A DNA stretch of 53,235 bases from contig WELB01000176.1 in assembly GCA_009602725.1 (NCBI GenBank), positions 189,666-242,900 of the forward strand. The letters are read 5' to 3'. The translations under genes and the position numbers were made by a program. A model generated the notes under the pieces. The model was not told the origin of the DNA and ran no database searches. It saw only the letters and a list, made by a program, of their open reading frames with translations. Origin of the DNA: Spirogloea muscicola. Taxonomy: Eukaryota; Streptophyta; Zygnematophyceae; Spirogloeales; Spirogloeaceae. This document shows, in pieces, positions 32,918 to 42,900 of this stretch (within the stretch, counting starts at the first letter, position 1; every line of letters begins with the position of its first letter).

Positions 32918-33928
32918 GAAATTGAAAGGGAGGCTTATTCAAGCCAATACATTGTTCAAAGCAGAGGCTAGTGCAAACTAAACAAGGCTACATGATGTGG
33001 AGACCTAAACTAAGGTGCCTAAGGTGACACTAGTATCCACGGGAGAGCACAAACAAATCTGACAAGCTAACTTGGGGAGCTGGAGCGCCACCACGAGAGC
33101 CGGAGGCCTGACTTAGAGCACGCGCTGCACGTTGATGAATAGCCAATGCTTGCGAGCGCTGCAAACTAAGCGAGAGCCGCATTCTGTAATATGCAACTAA
33201 GGCCTGCGGAATGCTGAAGTGGCCCAAGCTGCCCCCCCGACTTCGACGACGCGCATCGACCAGCCGGGCCAGATGCTGGAGCAGGGAGGACCTTTTTGCG
33301 CCGTAGCCTCCGTAGATATCCATGGCACACGGATAAAGATGGTCCCCTCGAGGATGGTCCTGGTAGTGCCGCTCCTTCTTGCGCTCGGCGCTGGACGTGG
33401 CCCAACCAGACACAGTTGACGTGGGTGCGCCAGCCTGTGGACGTCGATGGCAAGGGCCGCGAACTCGTCGCCGGGGGGGTGATCCGCGTACTTCCGCTCC
33501 TTGCTGCGGGCCGCCACAGCGACCGCATGCCCCGCGGTCGACGCCGACTTGGAGGAGTTAGCGGAATCGACACAGTCGGCGGTCACCACATCCGCGATGA
33601 GACGCGGACCGCTCCCGGGCGGGATGGCGACGAGGTCAGCGCGCCGGGTGTAGGTCTGGCCATCGGCGTCGCGCAGGATGGGCATAATCGACGTGTGCTC
33701 CACGGCCACCTTGTAGCCTGCCTCGATGAAGACGCCGTGCATGCCATTTCTGAGGAGGTCATGGGAACCGGTCCTCTCGCCGCCATGGGCACAACGGAGC
33801 ATGTGGGCCGCCAGCGTTGCAGGGTCAGCGTGGCGGGCACCGCACTCGCATTGCACGACTCCGACGAGGCAGGGGGGTAGGAGGCCCAGAAGCCGGTGCA
33901 CCGCCGTCCTGTAGACGGCGTCAGGCAT
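32893..33928 (-). mobile_element. Chimeric retrotransposon fragment: zinc-finger plus PD-(D/E)XK-like domain and C-terminus
   Basis: Minus-strand frame 33928..33197 starts with a CxC...HxxxC zinc-binding motif (CECGARHADPATLAAHMLRC) and a HDLLRNGMHGVFIEAGY segment. ADLVAIPPGSGPRLIADVVT and KERKYADHPPGDEF follow, a D...K pattern like PD-(D/E)XK endonucleases of some non-LTR retrotransposons. A second frame (33413..33030) repeats the KKERHYQDHPRGDHLYPCAM element and runs to SLSDLFVLSRGY-stop. The same motif thus occurs twice, and the piece looks like two copies fused with a frame change. The 3' UTR continues to about 32893. No reverse transcriptase domain remains. The retroelement assignment is by inference from motif order and multicopy tails. 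Confidence 0.65.
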
Positions 33929-34320
33929 TATGAGAGCCGCGTAGATGGGGAGCGCGGATACCCACGCCGCCGCCCCTGGGGAGGAGGCTGAGAGAAGCCG
34001 GGCGCGCCCTCGAAGGGGACTTTGTCAACAAACGAGAGAGCACATTCAGATCCGAGGCTGACTTGAGGAGCCAAGAGTACTGCCATGGAAGCCACTGGCC
34101 TGGCTAGAGCGCGCCCAGCACGCTGATGTATAGCCAAAGCTGGGAGGGCTGCAAATCTAGCGAAAGCGCATTTTGTACACTGCAACTGTAGCCTGCGGAT
34201 GCTAGTACGCCTCGAGCTGCCCCCCCGATTCTGACGACACCCGTCAACCAGCTGGGCAAGACGCTGGAGGATGAAGGACCTTCTCTTACTGCAGCAGCCG
34301 TTAATGTCCATAGCGCATGG
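33929..34320 (-). mobile_element. Decayed retrotransposon copy, minus strand
   Basis: The frame 34311..33928 contains a diverged version of the common C-terminal region: MDINGCCSKRRSFILQRLAQ, ALAIHQRAGRALARP and APQVSLGSECALS in place of SLSDLFVLS. Reading frame and tail have decayed. It abuts the chimeric copy below and hairpin repeats above. Confidence 0.6.
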
Positions 34321-34324
34321 ATAG

Positions 34325-35000
34325 AAATGGTGGGGTCTTTGGGGTGGTTTGTGATGCCTCTCCTTCTAGTGCTCCGCATGGATTGTTGCACAGCCAGAAA
34401 CAGCTCTACCAAGTAAGGCAATGGCTGTGAGCCAGGAAGTGGATACAGGTCTGTCTTTAAAAAAAAAAAAGTAAGGCAGTGGCTGTGCGACATGAGAGGA
34501 GCTCATTCACAGAATAGCTCTTCCAACGGAAACAAATGGCGAAGAAGAAGTGGCACTCCCAATGGGGGCAAGGGCTGCGAAAAGCCAGCCCAAGAGGAAT
34601 GAAGAAGGGCGCGACGAAAGTGAAAGGCCAAGACGAGAGGGAGCTCGTTCAGTGTAAGGCAATGGCTGTGAGAGGCCAGCCCGGAAAGGTATCATTAACA
34701 AGGCCGAGATGAAGTGAGATGTTCCAAAAGGGGCCGAGGCCTGCGAAAAGCCAGCCCGAAAAGAGAGAGAAGCGAGGACCAGCCGCAGTTGAGAGAAGTG
34801 CTCGCCCATAGAGAGAAGGCGCGCGGTGCGCATGAAATTAACCATAGAGAAGAGGAGCTCAAGCAAAGCCAGGCCCAAACGCATGGACAATGTTGGGACA
34901 GGACTCAGAACCCTGCCGCCCAGGAAGCGAGAGCGCCGGAGCCCAACGTCAACTGGGGAGAGGCGGAAAGTGAACGACGTGGCGTCGCAGGGTGCGTCGC
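34325..35000 (-). repeat. Cluster of short hairpin-repeat units (retrotransposon 3' UTR type)
   Basis: At least four minus-strand units occur (about 34500-34610, 34625-34690, 34720-34770, 34795-34890). Each carries an AAAGCCAGCCC or AGAGGCCAGCCC core and flanking GGGGCCGAGG/GGCAAGGGCTG. A CGCGCGGTGCGCATGAAATT block sits at 34816-34835. They match the dispersed units at 4.3, 26.6 and 46.0-46.3 kb. Confidence 0.6.
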
Positions 35001-35538
35001 CAGGGTGCTGTCGCGCGCTGACTTGGCCGGTCGCCCGCCAATGGGGTTGCGGCCGCCGTGGAGGCTTCTGGAGGGCCCAGGGGTTTAGGAGGGGCTTTAC
35101 GCCACCTCCCATGCAAACCTGCGGCAGCGCCAGATAGCCCCCAGCTGGCCCAGCTGCCGCCGCCGCCGCCGCCGCCGCGGGCGCCGCCGCGGGCGCGGGC
35201 GCCGCGTTCGGGCTGGCAGGCATGGAGGGGGCGGGGGAGAGCTGGGGGGGGTGTCTTCCCCTGCTGGAGCCCCCTCGGCTTACCTGGAAGATAGCGGTGA
35301 CGGCCCCGCCGGTGAGGTTTCGAGCCCGTGCTCCGGGCCGCGCCGGGGGCTTACCGGCGCGCCCCGCCCGCTAACCCGCCGTTATGGCCACGCGGCGGGC
35401 CGGCAGACGACACTCGTCGTCTGCCGGGGCTCTACCGCGCCGCCACGTGTGACCGTGACGCTGACGCTGACAAGGCACACGGTGGCGGCGCGTGAGATGA
35501 CGCTGACGGGGATAAGGACACGGGGCCCGCTGCTCCTC
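35001..35538. other. GC-rich sequence upstream of HSP70, before an N
   Basis: A GCC-triplet run (35158-35200) and GC-rich low-complexity sequence. No gene is supported; the overlapping open frames in several registers are compositional. The N at 35539 separates this from the HSP70 presequence, so it need not be the HSP70 promoter. Confidence 0.45.
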
Positions 35539-35539
35539 N

Positions 35540-36366
35540 CACCGCCGCCGCCGCCGGCGCACCGGCCGCCGGGCCGCGGTCGCTGCCGTGGTCGCTGGCC
35601 AGGGGCGTCGCCGCCGCACGGCGGAGCTTCAGGTAGGAGAAGCTGGCGGGACGCTGCCGTTGCCTTGCCATCGCTGCCGCTGCCTTGTGGCGGATCCTCA
35701 GGCTCTGACCAGCTGGATCCTGATCACTCGCCATGCCGCATGTGCAGCAACAAGGCCGCCGGCAGCGACATCATCGGCATCGACCTGGGCACCACCAACT
35801 CGTGCGTCGCCGTCATGGAGCTCAAGGTGCGCTGCAGAGGCGAGCTGGCCTCTCGAGCTGCCCTCTGCCTGCGGCGTGCCGTGTGTCGGCTGCCCATCCG
35901 CTGGCTGTCATGCTCCGGAGACGGAGGTCACGAGAACCGCAGGCGGCCGCCAGCCCGAGGAGGCGCGGCGAGCTGAGCCGTGCGCTCTGGCCTGGTCCTG
36001 CAGGCGCCGCGGGTGATCGAGAACGCGGAGGGCGCGCGCACGACGCCGTCGGTGGTGGCGTTCAGCGCCAAGGGCGAGCTGCTGGTCGGGACGCCGGCCA
36101 AGCGACAGGCCGTGACCAACCCGCAGAACACCATCTTCGGCACCAAGCGGCTCATCGGGCGCAAGTTCGACGACCCGCTCACGCAGAAGGAGATGAAGAT
36201 GGTGCCGTACAAGATCATCCGTGGCCCCAACGGCGACGCCTGGGTGGAGGCCGGCGGGCGCCAGCTGTCGCCCTCGCAGGTCGGCGGCTTCGTGGTGGCC
36301 AAGATGAAGGAGACGGCGGAGGCCTTCCTGGGCCGGCCCGTGGGCCGGGCCGTCATCACTGTCCCG

Positions 36367-36418
<52 letters not shown>

Positions 36419-39055
36419 GCGGCCTCGAGGTCGCGCGCATCATCAACGAGCCCACGGCCGCGGCGCTGTCGTATGGCATGGATAAGAAGGAGGGCCTGGT
36501 TGCTGTCTTTGACCTTGGTGGCGGCACATTCGATATCTCCGTCCTCGAGATCTCCAGTGGCGTCTTCGAGGTGAGGTTCACCACTTTCGTAGATGCCTTG
36601 ATTGATATGGAGATTGCTGGGTCCTTTGTTCTGCATTCGGCCTTCGTAGAGATTTTTGGTGATGCAAAGCTTGGTTCGAATCACGATCTGATGGGAAATT
36701 GTGGAGGAGTTTGTGGAGTCAGAGGATCTGATGCTTTGGCATGGTGAAGGTAACCTTTATCCGCTGGGAAGAATCTGCTCAATCTGACGCATTGCCGTGT
36801 TATTGCCGACCTGGGCCGCACAGGTGAAGGCAACGAACGGCGACACCTTCCTGGGTGGTGAGGACTTTGACAACGCGCTGCTGCAGTACCTGGTGGACGA
36901 GTTCAAGCGCAGCGAGGGCATCGACCTGACACAGGACCGGCTGGCGCTGCAGCGACTGCGCGAGGCGGCGGAGCGCGCCAAGATCGAGCTGTCGAGCACG
37001 CCGCAGACGGAGATCAACCTGCCGTTCATCACTGCAGACGCAAGCGGGGCCAAGCACCTGCAGATGTCCATCACACGCAGCAAGTTCGAGTCACTCGTGT
37101 CGCACCTGCTCGAGCGTGTGCGTGAGCCTTGCAAGGCCTGCCTGAAGGACGCTGGCCTCTCTCCCAAGGACGTTGATGAGGTGCTGCTGGTTGGCGGCAT
37201 GACCCGCATGCCACGTGTTCAGGTGAGGTTTCTGCCTTCCCATCTGAAAACTCCAGATCTTGCTGCTCATATGCAGATCATCAGTTTCATTGAGTTTCAT
37301 GGACGAGGAAGCTTGTTCATTACTGTACTGTTGATTTGGCCAAGTGCTATGCTGAGCGATTAGCTCAGCGCTTCACATGTCAGGTTTGCTGTTGTCTGCT
37401 CTTTCTTGTTTCCATCTTGACATGTCACTCAGGGCCTTGTTGACTGACCTGCGCCCTCAGTCGACTGCAGGAGATAGTGAATGAGCTGTTTGGCAAGGAG
37501 CCGTCCAAAGGTGTGAACCCCGACGAGGTGGTGGCGATGGGCGCCGCGATCCAGGGCGGCGTGCTCAAGGGCGACGTCAAGGACCTCCTGCTGCTGGATG
37601 TCACGCCGCTCTCGCTCGGCATCGAGACGCTGGGCGGCGTCTTCACCCGCCTCATCAACCGCAACACCACCATCCCCACCAAGAAGAGCCAAGTCTTCTC
37701 CACCGCCGCTGATGGCCAGACCCAGGTGCAACACCAGGGCTTCAAGGCTTGGGGCCAGTGCTTTGCCACAGGCCCCACTACCCTTTATCGACCATCGACC
37801 AGCTCGAGTAGCTCAATGACTCTGCATGAGGAGGATGCCGAGAGATAGAGTAGGAGCCACACTCCAACTGAGATGACCCCATTACATCTGGCAGGTAGGC
37901 ATCAAGGTCCTGCAGGGTGAGCGCGAGATGGCGGCCGACAACAAGCTGCTGGGGCAGTTCGACCTTGTCGGCATCCCGCCAAGTCCACGCGGCGTTCCAC
38001 AGATCGAGGTGACCTTTGACATTGATGCCAATGGCATCGTCAACGTGTCAGCCCAGGACAAGGCCACTCAGCGGGAGCAGGCCATCACAATACAGGTCCA
38101 TCCCGCTTCCCTTTCCTTCTTAGTGCAGTCATTTTGCTAGTGCATGTAAGTGCTTGGACCTTATAGCAGCATGTGCAGCTGATAAGCTTTCTCTGTTACC
38201 TCATATTGATAAAAGACTGCCCTGGCTTAGTTGATTACATCTTCTGTACCATCGCAGTCCTCTGGTGGCCTTTCGGAATCGGAGATTCAGAACATGGTCA
38301 AGGATGCGGAGTTGTTTGCTGCCAAGGACAAGGAGAGGAAAGCTCTGATTGAGGCAAAGAACGACGCAGATACGACTCTGTATTCAGTGGAGAAGAGTCT
38401 AAATGAGCACAAGGCCAAGCTTCCATCGGTGAGCAACAAGTCACAACTTCTCCTTTAAGGAAGCTGGCACTGGGTCCCGTGTCGATGGTGTGGTGGCATG
38501 TTCTACTCCTCTCCGTTGACCAGTGTGCATACAGACTTGCCATACACTCGACTATTCTGCACACGACTTAGACTACTCTGAAACGACTGGGGCAGCTGAA
38601 GACATGTTAGACATGGACGTCATATTATCAGCTTTTGCACAAGTCCACTACGACATACTGTGTGGTCCTAGTATCAAGAGCTCCACGTGCATGTCTGGCA
38701 CGTCTGCCTCCCGTATACAATGTGAAATGGAGGTACTTAGGTTTTACCAACACCAAGCAAGCATTCTGAGTGCCTTCTTTCTAAACATCGTTGTTTGCAG
38801 GATGTGGTGAGCAACATTGAGGCAGCTTTGGCAGATCTTAGGAAGGCTACGGAGGGTGACAACGTGGACAACATAAGGTCAACACTGAGTGCTGCCCAGC
38901 AGGCGTCATTGAAGATAGGGGAGTCCTTAGCAAGGCAGGCGCCACCAAGCAGTGGCGCAACAGGAGGTCCAAGCGACGGCAGGCCTAGTGGTGGCGACAA
39001 GACGGTGGATGCTGAGTATGAGGACGTGTCTTCCAATAAGGACAAGAACAAGTAA
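35540..39055 (+). CDS. mtHSC70: Mitochondrial HSP70 (DnaK family), 5' end interrupted by an N
   Basis: Exons <35540..35632, 35748..35826, 36004..36570, 36824..37222, 37471..37725, 37895..38095, 38258..38428, 38801..39055 (TAA), all frame-consistent. Exon 1 encodes an Arg/Ala-rich presequence ([18 protein letters not shown]) joined to [20 protein letters not shown]. Key motifs: [103 protein letters not shown] and [15 protein letters not shown]. The C-terminal DAEYEDV is typical of mitochondrial forms. It is the ATP-driven matrix chaperone and import motor. The ATG is not visible; it probably lies in the gap at 35539. The frames that continue past each exon end are intronic. It is convergent with the ethylene receptor. 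Confidence 0.96.
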
Positions 39056-39960
39056 TACGGCCGGACCGTCTTGAAATCAGATTCACCTGATATTGTGGTG
39101 AATACTACTGTAGTTGCCTCGTGGTCCCAGGCAGTCCATCAGATTCGGCCTGGCAACGCTATTGCAGATGGGCTACTTAGACGTGCTGGGCTGCCACTTT
39201 GGCAGGCTGGCAGTGAGGTTCACAGCCTGCAATTGTTCTGTGGGGTTGCCAAGCCACAGCCCATGATGTGCAGCATAATTTGGCACTGCCTGTCCTCGCA
39301 ATATGGGAACCTCAGCCCACGGGTGTACTGTGTACAATGCAGAGTAGCAGCAAGGCTCTTGCTGATACAAGCACTCAAACCTTCATCTTCAGTCCCTCAA
39401 AATACAGAGGAAACGTCATAGTTGACTTATAGACCGTCAGACGAGAAGTGCAGTGGTTGAGTACAAAAGGCTGCTTGGCGGCTTAGTCTGTGTCTACTTA
39501 GGGCTCATCAACCTGGTGGAGCACAGGCCATCAACTTATCAAGCACTGGAGCATGCTAATAGCAGACAGACCTTCAGTTAAGCTGGTCAAGCACTGGAGC
39601 AAGCAAACTGAAGACTGTACAAGCAAACCCTGTGTATAGGGCCAAGAGGGCTCCTATACCAACCACATTTTTGCATAGGCAAGACAGTGTACGATCTGCC
39701 TCCCCTGCTGCTTGCACTTCATTGGCAGACTTGGGCTACATGTTGTTGGCGATCATTATAAGAGAGCCACAATGCAAGAAGCTGATAATAGAGCGATCAT
39801 AACAAGAGAGCCACAACGCAAGAAGCTCCTAATCGAAGACGCCGCTTTCAAAATTGCTGAATAAGGTCGAGCAAGGTAGCAAACAGCAGGCTATCAGATT
39901 CAGATCTTGCTGGCACAGCAGGACACAGGAGGGCCCCCGTGACAGAAAGCTGGTCAAGAC
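39056..39960. other. Convergent 3' intergenic region with short duplications
   Basis: It lies between the HSP70 and ethylene-receptor stop codons. 39749-39832 is a tandem duplication: two ~40-base units with CGATCAT.A.AAGAGAGCCACAA and GCAAGAAGCT. An imperfect direct repeat of CAAGCACTGGAGCA occurs at 39540-39555 and 39590-39604. No gene is seen. Confidence 0.55.
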
Positions 39961-42900
39961 TCAATGCAAGCTTGTCAGTACAGTCCTCATGCTGTCCAGA
40001 GACACCGGCTTTGCGACGACAGTGTCCATGCCTAGGGCTAGGCAGCGCTCCTTGGTAGCCCTGTCTGTGCATGCGGTCAATGCCACCAGCAGGGGCCTAC
40101 GCGTCTGTGCAGTGCTCTCCTTGTCCCTAAGCTTGGGATATCTTTCCAGTATTCTTCGAGCTACTTCAAAGCCGTTCATTTCGGGCATGACAAGGTCAAG
40201 CATAATCACCTGCTTTACAGACACAAATAGATCAGACATGCACAACTCAATCAAGTCTGTCAACATGACTGGAAGCTGGCTCTCAATTGACTCCAAGCCA
40301 TACCAGTTACAGATTACAGCAGGTGATGTTAGCAGCTGCAAGCATTCCTATCTCAGGGCAAACTTACATTGAAGGCGTGGCCTGGAACAAGAGCGGCGAG
40401 GCACTCTTTGCCGGAGTTTACTGTGGTGACCTCACAGCCCAGCCGACATAGCAGCCCGCGGGTGACCATGCGGTTTAGACTGGCACAGAAGATCATAAGA
40501 GTCATGTAAACATGAGTCATGTGAACAGTAGCGTATGTATAAAGTTGAGAAGCAGCCAATCAAGTCGATGGCAGTGTGCCCTGACTCCCCTTTTGCAGGC
40601 GCACCTGCTGGGGCAAGGCATTGGATGCTGGAAGCACCCAGTAGAACATGGATCATGATGTACATTGCGAAATTGCACACCCTTCCTGCAAGCTATGAAT
40701 TACCAAATGTGTAGCTATAACGTCTATTAAGTATCATGAAAGTATTTAGTCACCTGTTGTCATCTACCACAAGGGCTTTGAGGCCAGTACCAGCCAGCTT
40801 CACTGGGCAAGGGGGCTCTGCAAAAGCCACAGCGAGATCCTCCTGGTTTGGGAGGCCCAACTTAACGATGAATGTGACAGTGGCGCCCTTCCCAACTCCA
40901 GCGCTCTCGAGCCAAATGTGGCCTTCCATTAAGCTCACAAACCTGCACATACAGAAGCCTTTTCACTTGTGAGCTGCCTGCCACAATTGACAACAGACAT
41001 GGACAATCTTGTTGTCTATGTCGACATTACAAAGAGTCACATAGATGTGCATAACACCTGTCAAGCAGGTCAGGCATGTCAAGCAGCAATCAACAACAGT
41101 CACATGGTGACTGCTAGTCAGTTACTTGCGGTTCACATGTGTTAGCGTGTATCTGAGAGAGCTCAGACTTGAGAGGCTGCTAGATGCAAGAAAGCAGAAC
41201 ACACCGCTTGCAGATTGCAAGGCCTAATCCAGATCCACCAAAGGTTCTTGAGCCTCCTGCATCGGTCTGCACAAACTTGTTGAATAGAAGTGGCATCTCC
41301 TTTGGACTGATGCCCAGACCTGTGTCTTTGACCTGCCATGCAGATAACTTTTGTCAGTAGTAGGCATGAAGCCCACATTGAGGAACCTCTATGCAAGTTT
41401 GCGTGTGTTGCTTGAAAAGAGGTACTATGACAAACACTTCTTGAAAAGGCAGTACTCTTTGTGCCAAACACGAACTGCGCCAGGAATACTCAGAAGTGCA
41501 ATTATCACAGCAACGATGAAGGATGAGGTGGCTCAGATCTACCTGCACTCTGATGTATGCATGGTGGTCACCAGCTAAAGGCCTGAATTCTGGGCACCAG
41601 GGATCTCGAACCCAATGCGGTTGTTCAAGGGAGACAGACACGGAAACTGAGCCTTCCTGTGTAAATTTGATTGCATTGCCCACCACATTTAGAGCCGTCT
41701 GCAGCAGACGTTTACTGTCCCCAACGACATACTTCGGCACGTCTGAGTTGACCTTGACAGTGACAGTGAGCCTCTTGACAGAGGCAATTGGCTTCACCAA
41801 GTTAATCACCTGAAGAACAGCATTGCCCACTCATTATCCAACAGAAGTCGCCAAAGGTGCTTGCCCTTAACCCTGAGAAATACACTGATTGCTAGTGTAA
41901 CATTAAACACTCTACCGTTAAACACATGAAATGTAGTACACTGCTGCCAGTGTCAAGGAACAAGAGCTCGGAGATGCAAAAGATCTGACTTGCTGCGGAG
42001 CAGGACAATATATCTATGTATACCTCTTCAAACAGCTCCTGCAATCTGAAGGCCTGGCGATCAAGCTCAAGGGAGCCATCCTCAAGCCGAGAAAGATCAA
42101 GGACGTCATTAATGAGTGTGGCTAAAAGGTTGCTGCTCCGAAGCACCGTTTCCACCATGGACCTTTGTTCTGATGTCAAATCAGTCTCCTGCACAGGCGT
42201 ATCTGAAATCTTATTAGCAATTGTCAGACACGAACTTGTGCATCTCTTGCAACAACGGGGTATCCTCATGGTACCAAGTGGCGATAGAAGTTAGTCACAT
42301 GGGTCACCATGCCAAGTCAAGCAACAGTACTGCAAGTGCAACATTCACGGTGCTTCTTTGAGCTTGTTCACCAATCCCAACAGAACAAGGTCTCAGTAAT
42401 ATTGATATTACATTGACTGACCTGAAGCAGTGAGGAAAGGGCAATGACAGCGTGCATTGGTGTCCTCATCTCATGATTCATCACAGCGAGAAAGTCATTG
42501 CGAGCCCTGATTGCAGTCTCTGCTTCCCTCCTTGCCATGTCCAGAGCAACATTCTGCTCCATGAGCAGGTCCCGAGCCCGTAAGGACTCCTCCAAGATAG
42601 CCGCATGCGAGAGCGCCACAGCCACCTATTCAAGGAGCGGAAGCACGTCAATCGCCTTCCTTGGCGCAATTGGAGTGAAGTATAGGTCACTGACAAGATC
42701 TGAAGGGGCGCCATCATCAGCCAAAGTGGCACATGCACATGCAGCAACAAGGTGCAGAAATTGGTATGAAGGTGAATGCTTTGCTGGATACAGAGAATCT
42801 GCACATTTCACAATTAAGGTACTTAGGGTACTCCAGCTTTGCACCTGATCTGCAACGACCTCAACCATCTCAAGCTCATGTACATGCCATCGCCGCGCAC

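Noticed and set aside
35908-36684. Antisense frames of 218-258 codons opposite HSP70 exon 3
   Set aside because: GC-rich third positions of HSP70 keep antisense frames open; no domain and the sense strand is unambiguous.
36675-36690. GGTTCGAATCA, resembling a tRNA B box
   Set aside because: Lies in an HSP70 intron with no A box or cloverleaf around it.
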